DNA of 64,000 nucleotides from Spisula solida. Its lineage: Eukaryota > Mollusca > Bivalvia > Venerida > Mactridae. Every line of letters starts with the position of its first letter. The stretch's first letter is position 1. The DNA lies in the NCBI GenBank assembly GCA_947247005.1, contig OX365944.1, positions 24,837,501 through 24,901,500 of the forward strand. The letters run 5' to 3'. This document shows positions 1 through 12,109 of this stretch, one piece after another. The position numbers and the translations under genes were made by a program. The notes beneath the pieces were generated by a model that saw only the letters and a list, made by a program, of their open reading frames with translations, was not told where the DNA came from and did not search any database.

Positions 1-1548
1 CGCCCTATATAACGACACTAGCATGACAGGCTAGTAGACGTCTGTGATACAAACTTCTTCGTACTATCGAATTATTGGCTAGAGCACCCAAGATAGCATA
101 GATTTTAATTGTATTTTGTCCTCACCGCGTACATTATTCATGTCGGGGGGTAATATGATATGATATTCATGCAGAAAAGTGTGCAATCCCGAACGGTAGT
201 ACAATTCCTCCATGAAGGGGCGTATATTTGTTGATAGGCCTGAATGTTGAGAAGTCTTCCATGAAATATGCACTGAAATGGGTCAGACAAGACAACAGTA
301 TAAAATTACATGTTGCCTTGAAATTGTTTATTGCATGTCTGACTTAGAACACATGCTGTGTAACGTAAACGTGCTAGAACAAACTGAGGATTAAATGAGC
401 AAAAGTCTACCGGGGAACAGTGAGGCCCAAAGTAGAGAAGCCTGAATTTAGCTGTCAGATTCACTATAACCAAAACTAATAATCGTTTCTAGATAAACTT
501 CAGACGGGTGCTACATTGCTTTCATTTGAACCTCAAACGTACCAAGACCTAAAAAGATAGAAATAATGTAACCATCATGCTACAGTAGGATGGTTCTGTA
601 CATGCGTAACGTACAGTTCCTCAGCTTGATTTCGTGTTTACGTTATTCAGCTTTTTGACAGCTGGGACTTGGGTTTTCGATTTTTTGACAGCTGAAACTT
701 GGGCTTTCTGCGGTTAAGTTCGTTTTCTTGTTCAGTTATGTGTTTGGCATTGTTTCGTATACAGTAAGTGTGGTTTGTGATGTTTTTATGTTTTCTGTGC
801 TCGGCTGGTTAAGTGCTGCATTCCCTGCCCGATAGTCTAATTATCTTTTCGGAAAAACAACTAAACAAACTTATTTCGAGCCTTGAACCGCTTCTCGAGA
901 CGTATGTCAGACAGTAATATGATGCGATCTTATACTTATAATCGTGTACATTGGCTCAAATATGCAAGCCATCTCATAAAACAGGAAGAATAAATGTAAC
1001 GTACTTTTAATAGATAAGTGGTGGTATAGGCTATCGCAGCAAGAGATATATATTACATCTTTAATATATTCATGATCTTGATTATTTCCGACAACAACAC
1101 TATCTGTATACTGTGTGTAAGATAGCTACCCAGTTGTATTTGCATTTATAAAACTTTCTGCTGTACAAGATAAACAATATTCTGCTATTTCAACGCAAGT
1201 TTGCACGATATTCATTTCGACATTAAAAAAACTAAGTTGAATGTCACACTATTACGAGTTTGATGACGTCAGCATCCGCGTTATTACAGGTATAATATCT
1301 TAGCACCTCCGCAGATGACTTTCCTTGAACCCGTAAGCGCGTTTGTTTGTCCACTTTAGTGACGTGCCCTTCTGTTGTATAAAGTAAGTGTACACTTCAA
1401 CCCGTCTTAGGCAATCAGATATATGTAATGGGACCATTAAATGTAGTTGCTCAAATCGGGTGACCGTTTAAGACGGACGTAATTTAAGTAAAACTAGTTA
1501 CACGTAATTTGAATTTATAATTTTAAGTTTTAAAAAGTTACTAGTTTT
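1..1548. other. non-coding stretch, no gene recognised
   Basis: I see no convincing exon, RNA gene or intact mobile element here. One small feature is a two-copy direct repeat of about 31 bases at roughly 650-712, each copy carrying TTTTTGACAGCTG followed by a CTTGGG-type stretch. The short open frames are not backed by splice sites or recognisable protein sequence. Confidence 0.6.
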
Positions 1549-1872
1549 CCAGTGCCGCTTTCAGCAATTCAGCTGTTCATCCACCTTTTGACATTTTACC
1601 TGATCATTGTATTGGCCTACCTTAGGAAACATGCATTCGAGTCTCCCTGTGGAGACTATATCTCTCCTGGTGGGTGTGCAGCCAACATAGAGATACGGTG
1701 CCCAGGAATATCGAACATGTACAGACACCGCCTTCACAGTTACCAATTAACACCTTGGTCGAGCATTGTGGGTTATTCTTTCTCAGAAAAATTGAGCAGT
1801 GAAGCAGACGGGGCTCGAACTCTGGACCCGTCTGATTACAAAGCGCGTGTCCTACGGCTAGGCCACCACTAG
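1549..1872 (-). mobile_element. tRNA-derived SINE, family A copy 1
   Basis: Read on the minus strand this begins with a tRNA-like head. It has an A box (TGGCCTAGCCGTAGG) and a B box-like GAGTTCGAGCC, and the anticodon-loop region TTTGTAA resembles tRNA-Thr(TGT). About 250 bases of body follow. They contain AATAACCCACAATGC, AGTCTCCACAGGGAGAC and a 3' end with GCTGAATTGCTGAAAG. The body is clearly shared with the copy at 13591-13894, which has a different tRNA head. SINEs are RNA polymerase III-transcribed and mobilised by partner LINEs. The flanks show no clear target-site duplication. Confidence 0.75.
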
Positions 1873-2711
1873 CGGTTTTAGACAGGCTATTGTTAATTTC
1901 AAATGGATACCAACACGACTTTGACTGTACATGTATAAGTATTTCATATAAACCCACGCTATTACCAACAATACAATGGCTATGTACTGTACATTTTTCT
2001 TCCATTAAGTTTTACTTTTTATAGCCATAACAACTTTAAGACGTTTTCTGACTCAACGGAGTATATATAAACATTTTCTACCTTTATAATTTACGCATCG
2101 TTGCAATGTCTATAATTTATTTGTTATAATATTATTATGTTATCTCAAAATATAAATACGTTTTGCAAAATAAAGTTGTATTTTTAAGAAGTTTGTTTAA
2201 CAATCTGAAACGTTATGATCCGTTATTCCAACCCAAATGTTCGATAAATATGCAACGCATTATGACATATTTATCGATACTGAAACTTTAAGAAATTATT
2301 TTGTTCATGTTTCAATAGGCCAACAAATGAACCATGAAATGAACATCATTTTTGTATTATGTATACAGGCAACTCATATGATGTATAAAATTTATAATTA
2401 TTATATCTAATCATCGTATGTTGTAAGGATTATATTGTTCGTAAAGCAGACACATTTCATATGACGTAGGTGACGTTACATCAAAGATCACCGAAATAAT
2501 GATACGAGCATCTGATAATAAGATCACTCAATATAAAGACTATTTTAAATTTTACAGCACAACTCTGAAGTTCATTTTGACTGTGTCGATCTTCAACACC
2601 AATAATAAAGATGGCCAGTTTTCAAGGGTTACTACTGGTGGTTCCTTTCAAACACCTTCCTCAATCCACCTTTCAAGTTTCCTGACCTTATAATGATGAA
2701 TAAGATAGGTG
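1873..2711. other. A+T-rich non-coding stretch
   Basis: Nothing recognisable is seen between the SINE and the 32-bp minisatellite. The sequence is A+T-rich, with short open frames only. Confidence 0.5.
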
Positions 2712-3425
2712 AAGATGAGCGAGTGAGTTCGCTTGAAGGGAAGATGAGGAGGAAGTGAAGACGATCGTAGGGGAGAGGAGGGGCGAGTGAATATGCTTGT
2801 AGGGGAGAGGAGGGGCGAGTCAATACGCTTGTAGGGGAGAGGAGGGGCGAGTGAATATGCATGTAGGTGAGAGGTTTGGCGAGTGAATACGCTTGTAGGG
2901 GAGAGGTTTGGCGAGTGAGTACGCTTGTAGGGGAGAGGTTGGGCGAGTGAATACGCTTGTAGGGGAGAGGTTTGGCGAGTGAGTACGCTTGTAGGGGAGA
3001 GGTTGGGCGAGTGAATACGCTTGTAGTGGAGAGGAGGGGCGAGTGAATATGCTTGTAGGGGAGAGGAGGGGCGAGTGAATACGCTTGTAGGGGAGAGGAG
3101 GAGCGAGTGAATACGCTTGTAGGGGAGAGGAGGAGCGAGTGAATACGCTTGTAGTGGAGAGGAGGGGCGAGTGAATACGCTTGTAGGGGAGAGGAGGAGC
3201 GAGTGAATACGCTTGTAGTGGAGAGGAGGGGCAAGTGAATACGCTTGTAGGGGAGAGGTTGGGCGAGTGAATACGCTTGTAGGGGAGAGGTTGGGCGAGT
3301 GAATACGCTTGTAGGGGAGAGGAGGGGCGAGTGAAAACGCGTGTAGGGGAGAGGAGGAGCGAGTGAATACGCTTGTAGGGGAGAGGAGGAGCGAGTGAAC
3401 AGTGGATGGTCAGTGAACGCACTTG
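2712..3425. repeat. minisatellite, 32-bp unit
   Basis: This is a tandem array of a 32-base G-rich unit of the type GCTTGTAGGGGAGAGG followed by AGGGGCGAGTGAATAC. About 22 units are present. Variants replace AGGGG with TTTGG, TTGGG or AGGAG in the middle of the unit. Because 32 is not a multiple of three, the minus strand stays open in overlapping frames with a 32-residue protein period. Those long open frames are a product of the array and not genes. The ends fade into degenerate units. Confidence 0.95.
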
Positions 3426-3596
3426 AAGAGTGAGGTCAAGTAAATACGCTTGAAGATGAGTGGATGGCTAAGCAGGTGCATTTCCACGATCTGGCTTGTA
3501 CAACCGTATCTATGACAGCATACTACGGCATCAAACAACTAGAGGCGATGCCCCCAATGGGACTGCTTGATTTAGACATGTTCGACAGTAGCTTTT

Positions 3597-3985
3597 ACAG
3601 TGTAGCAATACCACGTGGTTTTTTACTACAGTTCCAAGTAGAAAATTGTAAACATTGGAACACAAATGTAGCCATAAGTATTTTATTTCTTCATCGATTT
3701 CTATGAAATATTCGCCACGCTAAGGGGAACATTATATGCTTTCCATGAAATATAAAATATTTTTCCGCGGCTGTGCCGTTTTGTCTATTACCCTGTGAAA
3801 CCGTGGAACGTGAAGGTTTCACAGGGTAATCGAAAAATCGGTAACGCTGCTGAAAATGCTTAGCGTGGCGTATATTTCATAGAAATCGATGAAGAAATAA
3901 AATACTTCTGTCTGTTTTATTTTCCAATGTTTACAAATTTCTTCTTGTAACTGTAGCCAAAAGTCACGTGGTATTGCTACACTGT
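3597..3985. mobile_element. foldback MITE, family F copy 1
   Basis: The element is an almost complete inverted repeat. The left end ACAGTGTAGCAATACCACG is mirrored by CGTGGTATTGCTACACTGT on the right. The arms of about 190 bases pair over most of their length, including TTTATTTCTTCATCGATTTC and its complement. The centre holds a second palindrome around CCCTGTGAAACC and GGTTTCACAGGG. A second copy lies at 11253-11669. No transposase is encoded. The open frames inside read across the inverted repeat and are not genes. Confidence 0.9.
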
Positions 3986-6423
3986 TATAGTTGGCTAAAG
4001 ATACGCGATAAAATGGTTGTAAATCACGCAAGTTTGAAATAGAGTTTTTAAAGACGCGATAAAATCAGCTGACACGGTTTGGTAATACTAAAGTTACATA
4101 GAACTCCGATTTCACGTAATTTGAATAAAAAAAGTCAATTTTTAGGACATGCGTTGATAGTTACTACGTTTAGAATTAAATGATTGGTAAACATTTCTTT
4201 TCATATTTATATTTCCTCTATACAAATCATTTTTTTGTAGCAGGTAGGTCTAGCGTCCTTTGTTGAAAAACGTCTTTTCACAAAATTATGAGTGCACTTG
4301 AAGTAGTTATAATTTCTTTTTGTTCACTATAAAATTGAACCTAGATTTTCGTGACCCAATCTCTTTGTACTATACAGACGTTTCTGTTGTATCATGTATA
4401 AGTTATAAGCAACTGGGTGAATAAATAGTTAAAGTTATGTTAGAGAGGCCGTATGTGGAGCTCGGTTACCATGACACAGGGGGCAGCTGCCATGAAACGG
4501 TGATTAGTAGGGGCACGTGGTAGTCACTTTTTCCACGCGATATACCAAACTCGATATTCAGAGTCTAAATACATGTTTTACGTTGATTTATATGCCTAAT
4601 ACTTCAATTAAAACATTATGTTGGCAGTGAATGCTAGACAACCTTAACATTGACACGTTAGTTAGTAGGCCTAACCACCCAGAAAGACGTTGATTAATAC
4701 AATTATAGTTATACAAATAATACCAAGGTTAAAATAGTATCGACTGTTCTGATGACAAACCTACTAGTACAATGTATTAGAAAACGCCGATACACTGTTA
4801 CTTAATATACTGTGTGTCCATATGTATGTTAGGTCTGTCATTGGTAGAGGTGCAGGGTGGTACCGGTATACCGGTGCGGTATAAACCGTGGTATCTTTTT
4901 CCCGCGGTACGATACCGCGGTACCATCCAACATATCGATATTTGATCAACAAATGTCCCTGTTTCTAATTATGTTGAAAATAATTGCCCTAACGCAAACT
5001 ATCATTCAGTCAATCCAATATAAAACTTGAATAAAATGGCAACTGGCAATATAATATTCATTACGACACGACATCGTGCGAACGGCTCCAGTATACCTGA
5101 CCAAAAAGTGATGAGGTGAAAATTGTGAAAATCATTTAAATCGTCGCATTGAAATTGCTTCTCAATTCTCATATTTCGTTTTTAGTGGGAAAAGTTTAGA
5201 AGTTTGTACCGGTGAGAAACCCGCTGAGATCAGTCCACTTAAGGTTGTTATTACACCTTAAATATATAATAATTCCCAAACCAGGGATATTAGCAAATGT
5301 ATTGTAAAATCATTAATAAACGCGGGTATTAAATTTCGGGGAAATTTTTAAAATGGTAATGTGGTGGTTTTATAATTTCGAGGATTTAAAATATAGAAAG
5401 TAAAAGCTCTTGTTACTTATTTTTTAGGGCAAATATTCGAGGGGTTAATTTCGCAACCTGTTGCATCTGGGAAATTAACGAGAAAAAAACCACCGCATAT
5501 ATTAACAATTCTACCGCATTTACCTATTTGAATGATCTGAAGGGGAAGACATTGTTCAACATAACCATTTGCTCTTGAATAGTTTGCTTCACGGATGATA
5601 TTATAAATATCCAAATCCCGTGTAGTCCAGTTAGGATATTATGACAGTGATGTTGCAGTTTATGTGTACGCAAAAAATCACTACTATTGTCTAAACAGTT
5701 AGAGCGTAGTCTATTATGTTATTTTAGCATTGAAATTATAGTTGTTTGTACAGTATAAGCCTTTATAATTGGTTTTACACCGTTATAGTGAACTCGACCA
5801 ATGCGTCACTAGATTTTTATCCTGACTGGACTATACATAGGTCTCTGTTATGTGAATATATTTGTTAATGTATAGGTTCGAGTGTGTTCGTGGCATTGAG
5901 CATAATTGCAAAGACCACCTCAGCATATAAAGGCCATCACGAACGTTACAAAAGGTTGTGCGATTCGCGACGGAAAGATTTTGCCGTTTACCGAAATTGA
6001 TATTCCGACAATTCCGACTGAAGCAACATCATCATTATTGTCGTCGTCGTCATCATTGCCATTACTTTTATTGGAAAATAAATAAAAAAACGTGACTCAT
6101 TTAAAATCTCTGAAAAGGAAATAACCCTTCATTCGCGTTGCGATGGTATTGCTCTTAAATCTTTATGTTATACCATATAATTGTAGATTAAACTTTTTAC
6201 GGGTACATGTAAACGTGACTAACATGTCTATTTTTATTTCATTGTATTTCACAAACTTGAAATAACATCGTTACAAACTGATCGTGACAAAAACCTTGAA
6301 TAGTTTTACATGCACCGGTGCGCGTAGTAATAATAAAAGCTAACCTGTAAAAAGGGTGGTACTCCAGCCAGGTCAAAAACAGAAATGCTTTTCAGTGTTC
6401 CCCACCTAACATAATTAAAATTA
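3986..6423. other. non-coding stretch with minor repeats
   Basis: No gene is recognised. A trinucleotide-rich patch of ATC/GTC repeats sits at about 6024-6062. The palindromic TE end at 4843-4925 is listed separately. Confidence 0.5.
4843..4925. mobile_element. possible hAT-type transposon end
   Basis: The sequence starts GCAGGGTGGTACCGGTATACC and runs through nested palindromes built from GGTACCG and CCGCGGTA. An opening of the form CAGGGGTGG is typical of hAT termini, so this may be a truncated end. I did not find a matching opposite terminus or an 8-bp target duplication, so the family call is inference. Confidence 0.35.
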
Positions 6424-6612
6424 CTAACAGTCTTTCGGACGAGGTCGCGTGTATGATACTTTACATCGGCACGTTAAAAAACCAGGGATGCTTATGGAAC
6501 TGGGACATCTTCTGTATCATGCACTATCTCCCAAGATCTAAAGTGACTTACCTCCTCTGGGGGCCTCGTTCATATGGATTTTCGGTGGCGAGGATAAATA
6601 AAAGCAAGTAAA
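6424..6612 (+). mobile_element. possible SINE
   Basis: A compact unit runs from GGACGAGGTCGCGTGTATG through TTTACATCGGCACGTTAAA to a simple AAATAAAAGCAAGTAAAC tail. The GGCACGTTAAA motif and the A-rich tail resemble SINE-type repeats of mollusc genomes as I remember them. There is no second copy in this window, so support comes from structure only. Confidence 0.35.
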
Positions 6613-8332
6613 CAAACGGGTGGTTTGTAAAAGTTGGTGTAACAGTCGTTCCTTTGCTCCTCTACCAAAGTTGCTTAAAATTTAGTATCCTTAACATATA
6701 TAAACCATTTTCATCCATGACTAATAAGCTTATGATTATAGTTAATTTAAAAAAAGATTTACTATATATATTAAGCCATTCGTATCGCATGTTCTGCTTT
6801 CTGATCAGAGGTGGACTCGAGAGTCCATGAACATATCGGCTAGTCCGGATGTATTGGCTCCTCCGCAGTCAAATCGTAGTTGGATCACAACTTACATTCC
6901 ATACACGGCGTCATTTGAATCACCTCGGTCCTTCACAGAATTACACGAGGTGATCCTTTGATATATCGCACATGCCGGGGCTAAATGTTACATTTTAGAC
7001 AACATGGACAGCCCTGGTAAATGTATGTGAAAAATGGTAAAGAACATGTCATTCATCGTCCCAAGTATTATGAATCACATAGCTAAAGTGCACTGTGAAA
7101 TACAATCGCTCTACAGTTCATTTCAAAGGCATTTCTTCGACAAGGAAGCAAAATACCAACCAAGTCCTGATTGACATTTGAATATTTAGGAGAATATACC
7201 TATTAATACAATTTCTGACGAAAGCGTTGTCATCCTTAAATAAATATGTGTGTATTTAAACTGTCCTAGCGGATCAAATGGCTGTTCAAAAATGTTTAGA
7301 TCATAATAATGATAACAACTTTTATAATAAGGAACGTCATACGAGGGGCTTTTGACAAATTATGCAACTAGGGTAAAAGTTCAACGACTTCTTTTTCCAA
7401 ATCATTAGCGATCACACAGCTTGAACACATCGATATCAACATATAACTACCTGTCAATCAATTCTGATTATAAATGGGAGGCGCAGTCAGGAGCAGTGAG
7501 TTAAAAGTTACAAAATGAGAAAATCTCACTAGGTGCAAAGAGTAAAAAGAGTATACTTGTATATACAGTGCAAAGTTAATCAAAGCACTGAGAGTACTAT
7601 TGGGAGGCGATCTGGTTGCTGCTACTAAAGCTTAAACCGACTTTACACGTTTAATGTTCGTTTTCTTACTGCCGATCTTGTCTTGAATGTCAAAATAGGC
7701 ATATGTGACTATATAGGCATGTTGGGTATCTAAATTATTGTTAAAAGGTGCATATTAATTTATATGTAATACGTGTATTGAATGCGTATATCAAAAGTGG
7801 CTTTAAAATAATCATACGCGCCTATTTATCAGATTCTACAGTACCGTCTTGTTATCACTTCCCTCACAGCGTGAGACAGTCTATAGAAAGCGGCTAGCTA
7901 GTACAGCGACACCATATGGTTGCATAACAGTACTTTGCAGACCGTATACGATTCATTGATAAAACCATCAATTGGCCGTAGTCTGAAGTTTCTAAAAATA
8001 GCTTTACAGCCTGGACATTTGATGAACACGTCATTTTCGTATTATGAAACAAGTTCGGTATCGGCCGGTGTAGTGATTTTTCTGCATAAATATCGATTTA
8101 ACGAACCGTTTCACAATAATTTTTGATCTTAGAACAAACAAATGTTGCTGATTGGCTTAAATCAGTTAAAACATTTGGAGAAACATATGTAGCAGTATTG
8201 GGAATGTTGACAGTTTCTGGAACTACTTGAATGCGGATTCACGTAGCAGCCTAAAGGCGGTTAATTTTGTATTAAGAAATGGGCAATGGTAGTAATGAGA
8301 GGCTTAAAAGCATCCCAAAACAGGCTAATTCA
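6613..8332. other. non-coding stretch
   Basis: No exon, RNA gene or repeat family is recognised. The open frame at about 7920-8126 has no splice context and no recognisable domain. Confidence 0.5.
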
Positions 8333-9125
8333 TTAGTTTTGAGATACTGTGGCCAGCCGCACAGCAAATATGTTAATGCTGGGGCTGGACTGCACAATGT
8401 AAGGAAGGCCGTTCCAGAGTCTAATACTACGGGGAAAGAATGAGTTCATGTGATATTGGGTCTGGGACTGTGGACTCATGTAGTTCAGGTTTCTGGTATA
8501 AGTGAGATGGTTATGATCGATGCATACTAAATCATTTCTGATCGTGCACGGTACAGAAGGGAGCTGCGTATGCGCCGTTGTTCTAGAGTTTGCCATTGAA
8601 GGGTGTTTATCATTTGGATCACACTGCTTGTATAGTCATAATCGTTTCGAACGTATCTTGCTGCTGATCGTTGAAATGTTTCGATTTGGTAGGTAAGGGA
8701 CTTCTGCCAGGGGTACCAGATGCTTGAACAATACTAGAGTTGAGGGCGGGCAAAGGTGTTATAAGCTTTTTCTTTGACTTTGCTGTTACTGGTCTGAACG
8801 TTTCTTTTAATGAATTTCAGGGAGTTGATTGCTTAGGCCGAGTTGTTATTATGTGTTTAGACCGGTACCAGCTTAAATCTTTACTGATGGTAACACCTAG
8901 GTATTTAGCGGTATCGGTTTATTTTAGTTCTGTACTATACAGGGTATAAGGACATATTAATGGGTTACGTTTCCGAGTAATTCTCAGCACCTCGCACTTG
9001 TCAGGGTTTAATTCCATAGACCAGTCCCGTTCCCACTGTTCAAGAGCATGCAGGTCGTTTTGAAGAACTTTGGCGTCACTTGATGATTTGACTGTGAGGT
9101 ATACTATGGTATCGTCTGCGAACAT
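8333..9125 (-). pseudogene. decayed non-LTR retrotransposon reverse transcriptase (C-terminal part)
   Basis: Read on the minus strand, the upstream piece begins MFADDTIVYLTVK, which contains the catalytic FADD box of reverse transcriptase. It continues to a LNPDKCEVLRITRK motif typical of the region after the active site. Further on are a KYLGVTISKDLSW-like stretch, a YCSSIWYP-like stretch and RSAARYV. The last open piece (8333-8596) contains HMNSFFPRSIRLWNGLP, the usual tail of Jockey/CR1-type elements. The pieces lie in different frames, so several frameshifts separate them. The endonuclease and N-terminal reverse transcriptase are absent. A related tail occurs on the + strand at 61835-62135. 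Confidence 0.8.
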
Positions 9126-9445
9126 GTACCTAATTGTAGGAAATGGATGCCTTTTAAAACCTGTTTACTAGTATGTGAAACCCATGCATAGTCAGACGGC
9201 ACGATCATTAATGGCATTACATCTGAAATACCCCTTCAATCAAATGTTACACTTTGCCTCGTGCAACAGTTTTGCCCCAGTCTACCATCCGGGCTTGGAA
9301 GTTAAAACTAAAATTCTAAAAACCGTACATCCCGGTACCATACCGTAGACATTGACCAGAGTAATCGCCCTTAGCATCTTGGTCTTATAAAAGTGTAATA
9401 TATTTGTTCTTGTAGGTACTGATACGAATATTTGTTTATTTTCAG

Positions 9446-9551
9446 GAGTGTGTTGCTATGACTACAATATCAGTGGGCTTGTTGTTTCGTCATTGGTAGC
9501 CTTCTTTCTTATCATGCCAATAATAGCGATGTTATTTGTGATAGTTCAATG
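9446..9551 (+). CDS. membrane-protein gene, exon with CCY motif and transmembrane helix (Shisa/CYYR1-like?)
   Basis: This is the first recognisable exon of a four-exon + strand gene. A TTTATTTTCAG acceptor precedes it and an ATG|GTACGT donor follows. It enters in phase 1 and leaves in phase 2. It encodes VCCYDYNISGLVV followed by a strongly hydrophobic helix ending in MLFVIVQ. This would be a single transmembrane segment just after a Cys-Cys-Tyr motif. That order, with Pro-rich and Ser/Thr-rich cytoplasmic exons to follow, resembles Shisa-like and CYYR1-like type I membrane adaptors. The family call is inference. The signal peptide and Cys-rich ectodomain exons were not found and may lie before the window. 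The intron to the next exon is about 7.7 kb and holds E1 and several MITEs. Confidence 0.6.
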
Positions 9552-9589
9552 GTACGTAGCTCCTACACCATCTACACCTTTCATTCAAC

Positions 9590-9706
9590 CACAGGAACTT
9601 GCATAGTTTAAAAAAATGAAAAAAAAATGGATACAATGACTTTTTTCAGTAGATCTATATTTTAATTTTTTTTTAATTTTTGTTTTAAATTGTGCAAGTT
9701 CCTGTG
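9590..9706. mobile_element. MITE with CACAGGAACTTGCA inverted ends
   Basis: The termini CACAGGAACTTGCA and TGCAAGTTCCTGTG are exact complements. They enclose an A/T-rich core whose arms also pair (TTTAAAAAAAT-type against its complement). It lies 38 bases past the donor of the exon ending at 9551, so it would be in the intron. Two imperfect 37-base direct copies follow at about 9717-9790. Confidence 0.75.
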
Positions 9707-10335
9707 ATCCAACACAGTCTTTATCCGCGTTCGTATCGTATGTATATTCATTGCCATTTATCCGCTTTGCATCGTATGGGCATTCATTGACATTTATATA
9801 AAATATTACCATCAGGCACCATGATGCAAAGCAGTAAAATGTCTCATAATTTACGGAAACTTTTATATTACTTGGACAGCCTTAAAGAAAGCAGAGCAAT
9901 ATTTTCTTGTACAGTGAGGATCCTTGGTTTTAAACTTTCTATGAGCTAATCAAATTTCATACTCAAGTTGTGTTGAGCATGAAAACAGATTTATAATCAT
10001 GGGACCTGATGATGCACAAATGAGTACAAAGTTTTAGTTGATTTCCATGGAAGCTCTATATTATGATTGTAATAATAAACACTTAGTCAATTCAATGTTT
10101 CATACCCCACCATTAATACCTATATATAGATACGACAAGAACACTAATTCATATAACATCACCACGTGGCCGGATCAAATCGCCGTCAAAGGCACCATTT
10201 TTGTATACATTTTTCCTGCACACGCAGATCCAAATATCATCCGGCAAACTTTAATATATTTTTAATGAAACTAGATTATCAATGTACGAATCACTTTGGC
10301 CATTGGCACATGTTTTCATATTATGGCTTCAAATT

Positions 10336-10550
10336 ATCTGAGTGTACCATATATAGACAGAAGGTTGTGCAGCGGCCATGTTTACCCGCAACAGATATGA
10401 CGTTACAGGAACTGGTATCCGTGTTAGCTTAGACAAATGTAGAAACAACTTGGTACTAGCTTTCGTAGCGTCATATCCGTTGCGGCTAAACATGGCCGCT
10501 GCACAACCCCTTCTTGCACAACCTTCCCTATATATTGGGTACACTCAGAT
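10336..10550. mobile_element. MITE, 215 bp, long inverted arms
   Basis: The ends read ATCTGAGTGTACC on the left and GGTACACTCAGAT on the right. The arms pair over about 80 bases, including GTTGTGCAGCGGCCATG against CATGGCCGCTGCACAAC. A short unpaired centre carries GAACTGGTATCCGTG. No coding capacity is seen. No obvious target duplication is visible. Confidence 0.8.
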
Positions 10551-11252
10551 CATATGAAACTCGGATAATTTGGAACCATGTGTCAATGGCTTTGGCAAGG
10601 TTAAAGCCATTCAATAAGCTGACATTTATTTCGAGACACCCTGTATATACCGAATACACGAACATCCAAAAAAGCAAACATCTTGATGCCACTATGCAAA
10701 AAAAGTGAAAGTCGGCGAAATGATTAAATTGCATCAAACTTTAAGAAGTATTCCCGTAATTCAATGCAAAACATAGGTAATGAAGGTGCACCGTTTCCGC
10801 CAAGTTTCAATACTAATGTAATTATAACATGCAAATATCTTATTACTTTCAAAAGAATATGCAAATATTTGCCAGTCAGTTATTAAGAGACTAGACGTGA
10901 CTCAGGTTGATATCTATACATTTTCACAAAACACCTACGATGCAATTAATCAAGTAATCATTTTGGAGTATATGTTACAATAACGATGAATAGCGATATT
11001 TTTGGGTTTAGAAATGCACCTCATTGATACCCCGTTGCAATACCAATGAGCCCAGGCAAAACATGATTACAACGTTAATAATTACATTTTGTACATTCGA
11101 AGGTTGGGCATTTATAGAAAACGCCGACACCCTAATTTAAATATTCATGATATTTATTTCGATTTTCACGATTTCACGATTTATTTGTCAAACTCGTGGC
11201 CCGAGATGGTACACGTATAAGCAACTACAACTTTATAAGCAAATAACACTGT

Positions 11253-11669
11253 GTAGCAATACCACGTGACTTTTGACTACAGTTACAAGTAGAAATTTGT
11301 AAACATTGGAAAATAAAATAGCCATAAGTATTTTATTTCTTCATCGATTTCTATGAAATATACGCCACGCTAAGGGGACAATTATTTGCTTTTCATGAAA
11401 TATAAAATCTTTTTCAGCGGCTGTGTAGTTTTGTCCATTACCTTGTGAAACCGTGAAACGTGTATGTTTCACAGGGTAATGGAAAAATCAGTAAAGCTGC
11501 TGAAAAAGATCTTATATTCCACGGAAAGCAAATCATTTTCCTCTTAGCGTGGCGTATATTCAAGTTACAGAAATCGATGAAGAAATAAAATACTTATGGC
11601 TATATTTGTGTTCCAATGTGTACACAATTCTACTTGTAACTGTAGTCAAAAGCTACGTGGTATTGCTAC
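11253..11669. mobile_element. foldback MITE, family F copy 2
   Basis: The same family as 3597-3985. It shares the GTAGCAATACCACGTG termini, the TTTATTTCTTCATCGATTTC arm motif and the CACAGGGTAATGG centre. This copy is slightly longer, because the right arm holds an extra segment with CTTATATTCCACGGAAAGC. The arms have diverged, so the hairpin is imperfect. Confidence 0.9.
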
Positions 11670-11880
11670 CCTATAACACTTTACAACACATGTCATGAAC
11701 ATTAATTTTGTTCGAATGGTATCCTGGCTTGACCTCCATGAGACAGCAGCAACGAGTATTGTTCACGGTAGACGAAAACACGGCTTCAGAGTCACAGTCT
11801 GTTTATGTACTCCATTGATATACAGCTTTTTAAACACGTTGAATAAGTTATAACTTTCGCTAGAAGACAAAGTGATAGAC

Positions 11881-11976
11881 CTGCCCTGCGTTCAAGGAAA
11901 AATAACGTGACGCACGAAACGTTTTGTACCTGGTACGAAACGTGCGTCACGTGATTTTTCCTTGAACGCAGGGCAG
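11881..11976. mobile_element. 96-bp near-perfect palindrome
   Basis: The sequence runs CTGCCCTGCGTTCAAGG to CCTTGAACGCAGGGCAG. The outer stem of about 36 bases has one visible mismatch, and a GACGCACG/CGTGCGTC inner stem pairs as well. It abuts the left end of element E1, so it is either a small foldback MITE beside the insertion site or part of the target. It would form a hairpin when single-stranded. Confidence 0.85.
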
Positions 11977-12109
11977 ATAGTCCGGCCCGAAATCCCCGAA
12001 ATTTGACCGAACCTTGCACTGGAGTATAAAGTTTTTTTCTTTGGTGATTTCAGTAGCCAAGACCTTTCAAATGGAATTTCTGACGGGTGACATTGTGTCA
12101 CCCTTGAGC

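Noticed and set aside
2632..3422. Two 200-codon minus-strand frames with SPLQAYSLAPPLPYKRIHS-type repeats
   Set aside because: Product of the 32-bp minisatellite read in different frames.
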